From contig JBJXHG010000006.1 of the NCBI GenBank assembly GCA_046160865.1, forward strand, positions 1 through 49,046: a stretch of 49,046 nt of DNA. The letters are read 5' to 3'. The translations under genes were made by a program, and so were the position numbers. Position 1 is the stretch's first letter. The number at the start of each line of letters is the position of its first letter. A model generated the notes under the pieces. It was not told the DNA's origin and searched no databases. It saw only the letters and a list, made by a program, of their open reading frames with translations. The stretch comes from JBJXHG01 sp046160865. GTDB taxonomy: Bacteria; Planctomycetota; UBA1135; GCA-002686595. Shown here in pieces: positions 5,803-15,310 of the stretch.

Positions 5803-8262
5803 ATGTGCTCCATGCGTTCCCCCACCGCTCTCGCCGCGTTCGCGTTCTTGGCCGCCGCTCCCGTGCTCGCGCAGGAGTCGGCGTATCGCCTGCCGCCGAA
5901 GGAGATCGTCGACATCCTCGACGCGCCGCCGACGCCAACGGTCAGCTTCAGCCCCGACGATCGTTGGATGCTGCTCGTCGAGCGCCCCGCGATGCCGTCG
6001 ATCGAGGACGTCATGCGACCGTGGATCGGTCTCGCGGGCATCCGCATCGATCCGAAGCTGCACGGCGAACGGCGCACGAGCTTCATCAGCGGCCTCGTAC
6101 TGCGCGAGGTCGGCAAGGACGGCGAGCGGCGCATCACGCTGCCCAAGAATGCGCGCGTCGCGACCGTGCGCTGGTGTCACGACAGCCAGAAGCTCGCGTT
6201 CACCGCCGCGGAGGAGAACGGGCTCGCGCTCTTCACGCTCGACGTGCGCGACGCGACACCGAAGCTCGTGACGCGCGCGGTCTCGGACGTGCTCGGCAGC
6301 GACTTCCAGTTCTCGAGCGACGGAGGAAGCCTGTACGTGTCGGCGAAGCTCGGGACACCGGCGCCCGCAGCACCGCGCGTTCCGTCCGGCCCCGCCGCGC
6401 AGGAGACGTCGGGCACGTCGACGCCGCTGCGCACGTACCAGGACTTGCTCACGGACGAGCACGACGCCGCGCTGTTCGAGCACTACGCGACCGCGCAGAT
6501 CGTGCGCGTCGACCTCGCGTCGCGCCAAGTGGAGACCGTCGGCAAGCCGGGCATGTTCTTGAACTACGACGTGTCGCCGGACGGCGACTACTTGCTCGTC
6601 GTGCGCTTGAAGCGGCCGTTCTCGTACGTGCTCGCGTACGACGACTTCCCGCAGACGATCGAGCTGTGGAAGACGGACGGCACGCTCGTGCGAACCATCG
6701 CCGACGTGCCGATGGGCGAGCACATCCCGCAAGAGGGCGTGCGCACCGGACCGCGCAATGTGTCGTGGCAAGCGAGCGCGCCGGCGACGCTCGTGTGGGC
6801 CGAGGCGCTCGACGGCGGCGATCCGAAGACGAAGGCCGAGCAACGCGACAAGTGGATGGCGCTCGCGGCGCCGTTCGCCGGCGAGGCGCGCGAGCTCTTC
6901 CGTCTCACGCACCGCGCGCGCGGACTCGCGTGGCTGCAAGCACCCGACCAAGCGTTCGCGAGTGAGTACGACCGCGACAAGCGCTGGACGCGGACTTGGC
7001 TCTACGACCTCGCTTCGAAGTCGGCGCCCGTGCTCGTCGACGATCGCAGCGTGAACGATCGCTACAAGAATCCGGGCACGCCGGTGACGACGACGACGGC
7101 TTGGGGCACGCGCGTCGTGCTCCGCGACGGCTCGTTCATCTATCGCACGGGTCAAGGCGACACGAAGGAAGGCGCGCGTCCGTTCTTCGACCGCTTCGAT
7201 CTCGCGACGCAGACGACCGAGCGCTTGTGGCAGTGCGCGGACGGCCGCTACGAAGCCGCGCTCGACGTCGTCGCGAGCACCACGACGAAGAAGCCGACGA
7301 TCTTGACGTCGTCCGAGAGCCCCAACGATCCGCCGAACTATCAGCTGCGGGATCTCGAGAGCGGCAGCGTGACCGCGCTCACGCAGTTCACCGATCCGAC
7401 ACCGCAGTTGCGCGGCCTGCACCAGGAGATCGTGAAGTACGAGCGCGCGGACGGCGTGGACTTGTCGGCGACGCTGTACCTGCCCAAGGGTCACGTGAAG
7501 GGCACGCGCTTGCCGCTCGTCGTGTGGGCGTACCCGCAGGAGTTCAACGACGCGAGCACCGCCGGACAGATCAGCGGCTCCGCGAACCGGTTCGTCCGCA
7601 TGCGCGGCGCGTCGCACCTGCTGTTCCTCACGCAGGGCTACGCGATCTTCGACGCCGCCACGATGCCGGTCGTCGGCGATCCCGAGACGATGAACGACAC
7701 GTTCCTCGACCAGGTCGTCGCGTCGGCGCAGGCCGCGATCGACAAGGCGGTCGAGATGGGTGTCGCCGATCGCGAGCGCGTCGGCGTCGGCGGACACAGC
7801 TACGGCGCGTTCATGACGGCGAACCTGCTCGCGCACTGCGACCTCTTCAACGCCGGCATCGCGCGCAGCGGCGCGTACAACCGCACGCTGACGCCGTTCG
7901 GCTTCCAGAGCGAGCGGCGCACCTTGTGGGAAGCGCCGCAATCGTACGTCGCGCTGTCGCCGTTCTTCGTCGCGCACAAGATCAACGAGCCGATGCTGAT
8001 GATCCACGGCGAGAAGGACAGCAACCCGGGCACGTTCCCCATTCAATCGGAGCGCATGTACCAGGCGATCAAGGGCAACGGCGGCACGGCGCGTCTCGTC
8101 GTGCTGCCGGGCGAGGACCACGGCTACTCGGCAAGAGAGTCGGTGCTGCACACCGTCGCCGAGATGGTCGCTTGGTTCGACACGTACGTCCGCCGCCCAC
8201 CGCAAGCGGCGGGCGGATCCATCGGTGCCGCGCAGAACGCCAGCGGCCCGAGCAAGAACTGA
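5803..8262 (+). CDS. secreted S9 family serine peptidase (prolyl-oligopeptidase/glutamyl-endopeptidase type)
   Basis: An 819-residue protein with a signal peptide (LAAFAFLAAAPVLAQ) and a beta-propeller-like N-terminal region. The C-terminal alpha/beta hydrolase domain has nucleophile Ser666 in GGHSYGAF, Asp739 in HGEKDSNPGT and His773 in GEDHGYSAR. The family cuts peptides after proline or acidic residues; the GHSYGAF/EKDSNPGTFP pattern is closest to the glutamyl-endopeptidase-like branch. It would act outside the cytoplasm. ATG 5803 or ATG 5812 may be the start, as neither has a clear ribosome site; the second puts the signal peptide nearer the terminus. A second, different S9 peptidase lies at 10170-12302. 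Confidence 0.9.
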   Translation: MCSMRSPTALAAFAFLAAAPVLAQESAYRLPPKEIVDILDAPPTPTVSFSPDDRWMLLVERPAMPSIEDVMRPWIGLAGIRIDPKLHGERRTSFISGLVLREVGKDGERRITLPKNARVATVRWCHDSQKLAFTAAEENGLALFTLDVRDATPKLVTRAVSDVLGSDFQFSSDGGSLYVSAKLGTPAPAAPRVPSGPAAQETSGTSTPLRTYQDLLTDEHDAALFEHYATAQIVRVDLASRQVETVGKPGMFLNYDVSPDGDYLLVVRLKRPFSYVLAYDDFPQTIELWKTDGTLVRTIADVPMGEHIPQEGVRTGPRNVSWQASAPATLVWAEALDGGDPKTKAEQRDKWMALAAPFAGEARELFRLTHRARGLAWLQAPDQAFASEYDRDKRWTRTWLYDLASKSAPVLVDDRSVNDRYKNPGTPVTTTTAWGTRVVLRDGSFIYRTGQGDTKEGARPFFDRFDLATQTTERLWQCADGRYEAALDVVASTTTKKPTILTSSESPNDPPNYQLRDLESGSVTALTQFTDPTPQLRGLHQEIVKYERADGVDLSATLYLPKGHVKGTRLPLVVWAYPQEFNDASTAGQISGSANRFVRMRGASHLLFLTQGYAIFDAATMPVVGDPETMNDTFLDQVVASAQAAIDKAVEMGVADRERVGVGGHSYGAFMTANLLAHCDLFNAGIARSGAYNRTLTPFGFQSERRTLWEAPQSYVALSPFFVAHKINEPMLMIHGEKDSNPGTFPIQSERMYQAIKGNGGTARLVVLPGEDHGYSARESVLHTVAEMVAWFDTYVRRPPQAAGGSIGAAQNASGPSKN

Positions 8263-8403
8263 GATCGCAGCCGAGCTCGCGGCCGCGCTCGCCGCTTGCG
8301 GCGAGCGCTTGCATACGGTGGGCCGGCATGCGCTCCATCTGCCGCTCGGTCATCGAGCCAACTCGCGTGAACGCGGCACACCGCCTTGCTACATAGTGCG
8401 GGC

Positions 8404-9531
8404 GTGAGCGCACCGCACATCCTCCACGTCTTCTCCACGTTCGTGCCGGCCGGACCGGAGATGCGCACGGTGCACTTGATCGATGCGCTAGGGCTCGAGT
8501 TCCGCCACTCGATCGTCGCGATGGACGGCCGCACAGACGCAGCCGCGCGCTTGCCGAAGGATGCGCCCGCGCGCGTCCTCGAGTCGCCGCCGCGCGCGGG
8601 TTCGCTCGCGACGATCCGCGCCTTGCGCGCGCTGATCCGCAGCGAGAAGCCCGACCTCGTGCTCTCGTACAACTGGGGCGCGTTCGACGCCGTGTTCGCG
8701 ACGCGCAGCTTGCGGTTCCGCGCGCACATCCATCACGAGGACGGCTTCAACGCCGACGAGGTGGACTCGTTCAAGCAGCGGCGCGTGCTGACGCGGCGCG
8801 TCTTCCTGCGCGGCGTGAGCCGGGTCGTCGTGCCGTCGAAGAACCTCGCACGCATCGCGGGTGGCGTGTGGAAGCTGCCAGACGAGCGCGTGCGCTACAT
8901 ACCGAACGGCGTGCGACTCGAGCGCTTCGCTCCCGCGGACGGACGCGCGGCGCTGCGCGCGAAGCTCGGCCTGCCGCAGGGCGCACTGGTCGTCGGCTAC
9001 GTCGGCCATCTGCGACCCGAGAAGAATCCGCTGCGCTTCCTGCGCGCGATGGCGCGCGTCGAGCCCGAGCTCGGTGCGCACGCGCTCGTGCTCGGCGATG
9101 GCCCCGAGCGCAAAGGCATGGAGGATCTCGCGGCGAAGATGCCCGCGCTCTTCGGCCGCGTACACCTGCTCGGGCACGTCGCCGATCCGAGCGAGCACTA
9201 CCGCGCGATGGACGTGTTCGCGCTGTCGTCGGACACGGAGCAAATGCCGGTCGCGCTCGTCGAGGCGATGGCTTGCTCACTTCCGTGCGTCGCGACCGAC
9301 GTCGGCGACGTGAAGGACATCCTGCCCGAGAGCCAAGCCGACTTCGTACTACCGCTCGGCGCGCACGAGACGGCCTGGCCGCTCGCGGAGAAGATCTCCG
9401 AGCTCTTGCGCGATCCAGAGCAACGCCGCGCGCTCGGCGCCGAGAACCGTAAGCGCGTCGAGCGCGAGTTCACGTTCGACAAGATGCTTGCGGCGTACCG
9501 GGAGGAGTATCTCGCGGCGATGCGCGCGTGA
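8404..9531 (+). CDS. GT4-type glycosyltransferase
   Basis: A 375-residue GT-B enzyme. The N-terminal Rossmann half begins ILHVFSTFVPAGPEMRT, the usual glycine- and proline-rich acceptor loop. The C-terminal half has VGYVGHLRPEKNP, the donor-phosphate helix VLGDGPERKGME and the E-x7-E motif in TEQMPVALVEAMACSLP. It should transfer a sugar from a nucleotide donor to a glycan or lipid carrier on the cytoplasmic side of the membrane; the exact sugar is not predictable. GTG 8404 is chosen because the only earlier in-frame start, TTG 8386, adds six residues without family similarity. It converges on the next gene with six bases between the stops. Confidence 0.88.
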   Translation: MSAPHILHVFSTFVPAGPEMRTVHLIDALGLEFRHSIVAMDGRTDAAARLPKDAPARVLESPPRAGSLATIRALRALIRSEKPDLVLSYNWGAFDAVFATRSLRFRAHIHHEDGFNADEVDSFKQRRVLTRRVFLRGVSRVVVPSKNLARIAGGVWKLPDERVRYIPNGVRLERFAPADGRAALRAKLGLPQGALVVGYVGHLRPEKNPLRFLRAMARVEPELGAHALVLGDGPERKGMEDLAAKMPALFGRVHLLGHVADPSEHYRAMDVFALSSDTEQMPVALVEAMACSLPCVATDVGDVKDILPESQADFVLPLGAHETAWPLAEKISELLRDPEQRRALGAENRKRVEREFTFDKMLAAYREEYLAAMRA

Positions 9532-9537
9532 GCGCGG

Positions 9538-10131
9538 TCAACGCGGCCCGGCCGTACGCGGCACGTACGGTTTCGCTGCGATGATCACCTCGACGTCGCG
9601 CTTCGACGCGACGTCGTTCCAGCTCTTCGTCTTCGGCTGGACGTGGAACTCGATCGAGCACGGCTCGGGCGCGTTCGGATCCGAGAGGGAGCTCCGAGCG
9701 TCGACGCGCGACGTCGAAACGTCCGGCTCGTTGGCGTCCGCGCGGAAGTATCCGAGCCACGACTCCGTGCTCACGACCTTGCGCTGGTGCGTGAAGACGA
9801 GCGAGCACGCCACCGGACGCACGATCGTCCCCGCCGCGAAGTCGGAGTGCTCCGTGATCGCCAGACGCGGGCCGACGAAGACGTCGTAGCTCACGTCGAT
9901 GCCGTTCAGATCGTTCTTCCGGCCACCGAGGCCGAAAGACGGCCGCGTTTCGTCGAGCACGGCGGGAGTTCCACGTTGCTCGTGCACACCGGCTTGCCCC
10001 TGCGGCGCGACGGCTCGCTCCGCGAGCGCAGAGATCGAAGTCGGCGCGCGCGGCTGCGATGCCGCACACGCCGCCGCCAGCGGCACGAGCCATCCCACGA
10101 CACGCCACGAAGACTGCACGCTCCTTTTCAT
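9538..10131 (-). CDS. lipoprotein of unknown function
   Basis: A 197-residue protein. The start MKRSVQSSWRVVGWLVPL leads into LAAAC, a standard lipobox. ATG 10131 is preferred to ATG 10140 because a GAGG site lies nine bases upstream of it and none fits the earlier one. The mature part has no recognised domain. It contains beta-strand-like segments with charged turns and ends PRTAGPR. It follows the S9 peptidase at 10170-12302 on the same strand after 38 bases, so the two may share a transcript and possibly a periplasmic job. Confidence 0.55.
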   Translation of the reverse strand: MKRSVQSSWRVVGWLVPLAAACAASQPRAPTSISALAERAVAPQGQAGVHEQRGTPAVLDETRPSFGLGGRKNDLNGIDVSYDVFVGPRLAITEHSDFAAGTIVRPVACSLVFTHQRKVVSTESWLGYFRADANEPDVSTSRVDARSSLSDPNAPEPCSIEFHVQPKTKSWNDVASKRDVEVIIAAKPYVPRTAGPR

Positions 10132-10169
10132 CGCGAACATCCTCACGCGCGGAGCGACCGCGCCGCGAC

Positions 10170-12302
10170 CTACCGCTGCCCGCTCGCACCGGCGCTCGCC
10201 GCGCTGCTGCGCGACGGCACCGAGGCTTCCACCGGCGCCGTCTCCTGCGCCTCCGCGTGATCGATCACGTGCGGCGGCATCTCGCCGCCCGGGCCCATCA
10301 GGTAGTGCTCGAACCACTGCATCATGCGCAACGAGAAATCGAGGCGCGCGCCGGCTTTGCGGTTGCCGTGTCCTTCACCGGGATACAGCACGAGTCGCAC
10401 GGGGGACTTGTCGCGCACTTTGAGGTGGCGATACAGCTCGCGCGACTGACCGACATTGACGCGCGGATCGTCCTTGCCGTGCAGGATGAGCAGCGGCGTC
10501 TTGCACTTGTCCGCGTGGTAGATCGGACTGCGCTCGAGCAGCGCTTGCCAATCCTCCCACGGGCGCTTCAACGCGTGCACGTAGAACTCCTCGTCCGGGA
10601 TGTCGGTCGTGCCGAACTTCGAGATCACGTTGGAGATGCCGACCATCATCACGCCCGCGGCGAAGCGCTCGGAGAAACGCGTCGCGCACCACGCGGTCGC
10701 GTAGCCGCCGTACGAGCCGCCCGTCACCCCCACCTTCGACTTGTCGACGAGCCCGCTCGCCACCAAGTGATCGACCGCGTCGACGAGATCGTCGAACTCT
10801 TTGCCGGCGGCATCGCCCTGACCGAGCTTCGCGAACTCGACGCCGCGGCCCGTGCTGCCGCGGTAGTTCGGATAGAAGACCGCGAAGCCGCGCGCAGCGG
10901 CGTAGTGGCCGGGCCGCGCGTACGTCGACATCCAACCGTTCGACTCGTGCGCTTCGGGGCCGCCGTGCACGTAGAGGATGAGCGGGTAGCGCTTGCCCTT
11001 CACCAGGTCGAGCGGACGCACGAGCACGCCCTCGAGCTCGAGCCCATCGCGCGCACGGAACGTCACCACCTCTTGCTTCGCCATGCGCACGTTCGCGAGC
11101 GACGGATTGCTCGTCGTGCGGCGCGTCGGCGTGGTCTCGCCGTGATTCATCGTGAAGAGCTCGCCCGGATGCTCCGGCGACTGCGCGACGAACGCACCGC
11201 GCTGGCCATCCGCCGAAATCGTCACACCGCCGAGCAGCGGGCCGCCGGGACGCACGATGAGCTTCGAGCGCGGATCCCCGTTCGACGGCTGCGTGCGCGG
11301 ATCCGCCCAGACCTTGCCGAACGCGCTCTCGACTCCGACGGCCGCGGTGTACGCGATCCACTGCGCGTCGAGCCACGCGATCGAACTCACGTCGGCGCGA
11401 TTGCCCGGCAAGAGCTCGACGGGCTGGCCACCACTCGACGGCGCCACGACCAAGCGGCCCGCGTGCGGGTCGTGCACATCGGCTGCGGACACGATCGCGA
11501 TGTGCGCGCCGTCCGGGCTCCACGCAAACGTGCCGAGCTTGCCGGGTGTCTCGATCTTCGCGAGCACTTGGCCGCTCGCCGCGTCGACGACGTGCACGCG
11601 CTGGCGCATGTACTCGTCGTCCACGAGCGGCGTCGGCGCGAGCGACACCGCGAGACGATCATCGACCGGCGACCAGCGCACACGGTGCGCGGAACCCGGC
11701 AAGTCGAGCGCGCGCGGCTTCGACGCGGCGTCCGTGAAGTCGACGATCCACACCCGCGCGGCGCGCCAGTCCTCCTCGTACACCTCTTGCTTGAAGCCTC
11801 GCTCCTGCGCCTTTTTGCGTGCTTCCGACTCGGGCTCGGTCGCGACGAGCGCGACGCGCTGTCCATCCGGCGCGAGGCTGAAACCCGAGATCGCGCTCGC
11901 GAGGCTCGCGACGCGCCGCGCTTCGCCGCCGTCGACCGGGATGACGTACAGCGAGGTGAACTTGTCGGAGCCGCGCTTCGCGAGGAACGCGAGGCCGCGG
12001 CCGTCGGCCGTCCAATCGAACGCGCCGACTTCGCTCTTGCCGCCGACGAATGCGCGCGTGCGACCCTCGTCGTTGTCGAGGACGTAGAGCTCCGTCCAAG
12101 CAGCGCCGTCGTCGTCGTCGCCGATCGTGCGCGGCACCGAAACGGTGTACGCGACGTGCTTGCCGTCGGGCGAGATCTCGGCCGCGGCGACGTTGCGCAG
12201 CGTGGCGACGGAGTGCGGTGTCAGGACGTCGGCGGCCAGAGCGGCGCGGACGGACACGAACAGGACGGCGGTGCAGAGGGCGGGACGCAGTGCGATGCGC
12301 AT
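10170..12302 (-). CDS. secreted S9 family peptidase (dipeptidyl/acylaminoacyl peptidase type)
   Basis: A 710-residue protein with a cleavable signal (LCTAVLFVSVRAALAAD) and repeated propeller-type strands such as AAAEISPDGKHVAYTV and VGAFDWTADGRGLAFLA, as in WD40-like PD40 beta-propellers. The C-terminal hydrolase domain has Ser530 in GGSYGGYAT, Asp612 in HGKDDPRVNV and His645 in GEGHGN. The family releases di- or oligopeptides from short peptide substrates, here in the periplasm. ATG 12302 has GGAG six bases upstream. It is divergent from aceE with a gap of about 170 bases. Confidence 0.92.
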   Translation of the reverse strand: MRIALRPALCTAVLFVSVRAALAADVLTPHSVATLRNVAAAEISPDGKHVAYTVSVPRTIGDDDDGAAWTELYVLDNDEGRTRAFVGGKSEVGAFDWTADGRGLAFLAKRGSDKFTSLYVIPVDGGEARRVASLASAISGFSLAPDGQRVALVATEPESEARKKAQERGFKQEVYEEDWRAARVWIVDFTDAASKPRALDLPGSAHRVRWSPVDDRLAVSLAPTPLVDDEYMRQRVHVVDAASGQVLAKIETPGKLGTFAWSPDGAHIAIVSAADVHDPHAGRLVVAPSSGGQPVELLPGNRADVSSIAWLDAQWIAYTAAVGVESAFGKVWADPRTQPSNGDPRSKLIVRPGGPLLGGVTISADGQRGAFVAQSPEHPGELFTMNHGETTPTRRTTSNPSLANVRMAKQEVVTFRARDGLELEGVLVRPLDLVKGKRYPLILYVHGGPEAHESNGWMSTYARPGHYAAARGFAVFYPNYRGSTGRGVEFAKLGQGDAAGKEFDDLVDAVDHLVASGLVDKSKVGVTGGSYGGYATAWCATRFSERFAAGVMMVGISNVISKFGTTDIPDEEFYVHALKRPWEDWQALLERSPIYHADKCKTPLLILHGKDDPRVNVGQSRELYRHLKVRDKSPVRLVLYPGEGHGNRKAGARLDFSLRMMQWFEHYLMGPGGEMPPHVIDHAEAQETAPVEASVPSRSSAASAGASGQR

Positions 12303-12415
12303 GAGAGAGCTCCGGTGGGCGTGCGAGGCGAGCGCACAGGATACGCGCGAAACCTCCCTCCACGGAATCCGTCGGCGATCCCGCGCGACGCGTCCCTTTG
12401 GATCCCGCGACGTGA

Positions 12416-12444
12416 TTGGGAGAACGTGCCGCGCCGTCTATGCT
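12416..12444 (+). promoter_or_regulatory. sigma-70-like promoter for aceE
   Basis: TTGGGA at 12416-12421 and TATGCT at 12439-12444 are separated by 17 bases; each matches four of six consensus positions. Transcription would begin near 12451, giving a leader of about 25 bases before ATG 12476. That argues for 12476 as the aceE start over earlier in-frame starts at 12416 and 12440. Confidence 0.45.
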
Positions 12445-12475
12445 CTCCGCTCGCACCCTTCGGACCGCGCCCGCG

Positions 12476-15310
12476 ATGACACCCCAGACGATCACCTCCG
12501 TTCCCACGGCAATCCTGTCCCGCATCGTCGACCGCGCCTTCGCGCAGACGATGGCGATGATCCACCTCGCCAACCACCGCGACGGCAAGCGCCGCGGCGA
12601 TCCCAAGGTCGGCGGGCACCCGGCTTCTTGCGCGAGCTCGATGCACTTGCTCGGCGCGCTGCACCTGCACTCGCGGGCCGTGCACGACTACATCGCGTGC
12701 AAGCCGCACGCGTCGCCGGTCGACCACACGTACCACCACTTGTTGCAGCTCTTCCGCCGCGATCTCGAGGCGACGTCGTGGCACTCGCCGGCCGAAGCGA
12801 AGGCGATCATGACGCGCTTGCGCAAGTTCCCGCTCCCGGGCGAGGAGCCGGTGTTCCAGAGCTATCACGCGCAGAGCGATCCCGACTCGTTCCACTTCCT
12901 GCCGTCGGGTTCCGTCGGCATCCCGCCCGTCGTGTCGGTCTATCTCGCGCTCGCGCACCGTTACGCGGCGGACCACGGCTGGAACGTGCCGCCGAAGGCG
13001 CACTTCTGGTCGATGATGGGCGACAGCGAGTTCCGCGAAGGCTCGCTGCTCGAAGCGCTGCCCGACGTCGCCGAGCGCCAGCTGGGCAACGTGACGTGGA
13101 TCATCGATTACAACCGTCAGAACTTGGACGGGACGCGCATCCCGAACGAGCGCAGCTTCCGTGGGTCCGACTGCGATCGCATCGAGCGCACGGCCGTCGC
13201 GAACGGCTGGCGCGTCGTGCAAGTGCGGCACGGCCTGTATCGCGAAGAGCTCTTCGCGCGCCCGGGCGGCGAAGCGTTCCGCTCCGTGCTCGAAGGCGGG
13301 CTCTCCGAGTACGAGTACCAGATGCTGCTCTTCAAGCGCGACGCGCGCGAGATCCGCAAGCGCGTGACCGAGCGCGCGAGCGACGCCGGGCGACTCTTGA
13401 AGACGCTGTCCGATGACGAGCTGTTGCGCGCGTTCCGCGATCTCGGCGGCCACTCGCTCGACAAGCTGATCGCCGCGTACGACCAGGCGCGCACGGACGC
13501 GGAAGTCCCCTATCTCGTCATCGCGCACACGATCAAGGGCTACGGCCTCGAGTGCGAAGCCGATCCGTCGAACCACTCGGCACTGCCGTCGCAGAAGGAG
13601 ATCGAGAGCATTCTCGCGCGCCGCGGCCTCACGCTCGCGGACCCGTTCGCGCTGTTCGAAGAGACGTCCGACGAAGGCGCGTATCTGGCCGAGCGCAGCC
13701 GCTCCTTCCGCGCCGGAATCGTCGAGCACATGCGGCTGCGCCGCGAGAATCGCGAACGTGTGCGGAAAGCCGTGAACGCGGAGGGCCTGTCGGACTCGCT
13801 CGGCATCGATCTCTCGCTCTTCCCCATCGCGCACACGCAGTGGATGTGGGGACAGCTCGCATCGAAGCTGGTGCGCATCGGCACGCAGGACGATGGCGGG
13901 CCAGAGACCGGACTCAGTGCGAAGGCGCTGACGCAGGACGAGCAACGCTGGAAGACCGCGGCCGACTTCGTGCTCACCTTGTCGCCCGACGTCGGCACGA
14001 GCACGAACATCTCGCCCGGCATGGATCAGCGCATCTACGGGCCGGACTACACGCCCGACATCGAGGAAGAGCTGCAGATCCACTACAAGCACCCCGACCT
14101 CGTTGCGACGGACGATCCGTGGACGCGCCACATCCGCTTCGAGATCGCCGAAGCGAACTGCATGTCGGCCGCGGGCGCGTTCGGGAAGATGAACTTCTAC
14201 ATCGGTCTGCCGTTCATCCCGATGATGACGGTGTACGACTTCTTCATCAAACGCGCGCTCGACCAGCTCTACTACAACCTGTACTGGCGCTCGGAGTTCA
14301 TCCTCGTCGGCACGCCGAGCGGCATCACACTCTCGCCCGAAGGCGCGCAGCACAGCTGGAAGAGCGACATCCAGATCCCGAACTTGATCACGTGGGAGCC
14401 GGTGTTCGCAGTCGAGATGGACTGGATCCTGTGCGATGCGATCCGCCGTCAGATGACCGCCGACAACGAAGGCCGCACGGGCGTCGTGATCCGCGGCGTC
14501 ACGCGCGGCATCCAGCAGAGCTTGCTGCTCGATCACGTGCGGCGCCAAGGCGCTTCGAAAGTGGCGGGCGCGGTGACCGGAGCGCTGAAGCCGAGCGGTG
14601 CGGGCAATGCATGGGGCGCTGCAGTCGACGAGTCGACGCTGCCCGCGCAGTCCGACGCGGAGCTCCTCGCGCGTGTGCGGCACGACTGCTTGCGCGGCGG
14701 CTGGTACTTGATCGATTGGCGCGGGTACGCGGGCTACGAGCCCGGCGACAACGTCGTCCAGGTGTTCAGCATCGGCTCCGTCACGACCGAGGCGATCGCC
14801 GCGAGCGAGAAGCTCCTCGAGTACGGCATCTTCGCCAACGTCATCGTCGTGTCGACGCCGGACCTCTTGCTCGGAATCCTGGGCGAGCCGGACGACCACG
14901 CGCACTTGCGCGAGCACCTCGGTGTCAGCGGAGATCTGCACGCGGTTCCGCAGAACGGCGGCGAAGCGGAGCTCGTCACGCTGGCCGGACGGCGCGTGCC
15001 GATCGTCGCGGTGTGCGACGGTGAGCCGGGTCTCGTCGACAACATCGGCTCGATCGTCGGCGTGAAGCAGATCACGCTCGGCGTGCGCAAGTTCAGCAAG
15101 TGCGGCCGGCCCGACGAGGTCTACGCGTACCAGCACGTCGACGCCGCGAGCGTCGTCGAAGCGTGCGGCCGAGTGCTCGCGGAGACAGCGCTCGAGAACC
15201 TGCGCGTCGCGCCGGACGTCCTCGCGCGGCTCGGCGAGCGGACGCGCGACTCCGTGAAGCGCGATTGGCGCGAGCTGTGGCCCGCGCGCGACCGCGGCGA
15301 GCACGGATGA
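12476..15310 (+). CDS. aceE: AceE-type (homodimeric) pyruvate dehydrogenase E1 component, divergent
   Basis: A 944-residue protein with the whole AceE architecture: an N-terminal ThDP-binding domain, a transketolase-like pyrimidine domain and a C-terminal domain. The ThDP/Mg motif reads GDSE (182-185) and N213-x-QNLDG rather than the usual GDGE and NLQRLDG. HTIKGYG and RFEIAEAN, which carries the catalytic Glu, are present. It would decarboxylate pyruvate and pass the acetyl group to a lipoyl E2. No E2 or E3 gene is adjacent; the only partner is an overlapping Nudix gene. Because of the altered motif, another 2-oxo acid substrate is possible. Confidence 0.85.
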   Translation: MTPQTITSVPTAILSRIVDRAFAQTMAMIHLANHRDGKRRGDPKVGGHPASCASSMHLLGALHLHSRAVHDYIACKPHASPVDHTYHHLLQLFRRDLEATSWHSPAEAKAIMTRLRKFPLPGEEPVFQSYHAQSDPDSFHFLPSGSVGIPPVVSVYLALAHRYAADHGWNVPPKAHFWSMMGDSEFREGSLLEALPDVAERQLGNVTWIIDYNRQNLDGTRIPNERSFRGSDCDRIERTAVANGWRVVQVRHGLYREELFARPGGEAFRSVLEGGLSEYEYQMLLFKRDAREIRKRVTERASDAGRLLKTLSDDELLRAFRDLGGHSLDKLIAAYDQARTDAEVPYLVIAHTIKGYGLECEADPSNHSALPSQKEIESILARRGLTLADPFALFEETSDEGAYLAERSRSFRAGIVEHMRLRRENRERVRKAVNAEGLSDSLGIDLSLFPIAHTQWMWGQLASKLVRIGTQDDGGPETGLSAKALTQDEQRWKTAADFVLTLSPDVGTSTNISPGMDQRIYGPDYTPDIEEELQIHYKHPDLVATDDPWTRHIRFEIAEANCMSAAGAFGKMNFYIGLPFIPMMTVYDFFIKRALDQLYYNLYWRSEFILVGTPSGITLSPEGAQHSWKSDIQIPNLITWEPVFAVEMDWILCDAIRRQMTADNEGRTGVVIRGVTRGIQQSLLLDHVRRQGASKVAGAVTGALKPSGAGNAWGAAVDESTLPAQSDAELLARVRHDCLRGGWYLIDWRGYAGYEPGDNVVQVFSIGSVTTEAIAASEKLLEYGIFANVIVVSTPDLLLGILGEPDDHAHLREHLGVSGDLHAVPQNGGEAELVTLAGRRVPIVAVCDGEPGLVDNIGSIVGVKQITLGVRKFSKCGRPDEVYAYQHVDAASVVEACGRVLAETALENLRVAPDVLARLGERTRDSVKRDWRELWPARDRGEHG

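Noticed and set aside
5740..8205. Long - strand open frame upstream-extending the DUF4920 gene across the S9 peptidase gene
   Set aside because: It is antisense to a protein with a full catalytic triad; its residues are Arg/Ala/Leu-rich noise typical of GC-rich opposite frames, and the true start is the signal-peptide ATG at 5739.
10132..12475. Long + strand open frame opposite the second S9 peptidase
   Set aside because: Arginine/alanine-rich shadow with no domain; the - strand has a signal peptide, propeller repeats and catalytic residues.
12303..15304. Very long - strand open frame opposite aceE
   Set aside because: Antisense shadow; the + strand encodes a complete AceE-type enzyme with a promoter-like sequence and an overlapping Nudix gene.
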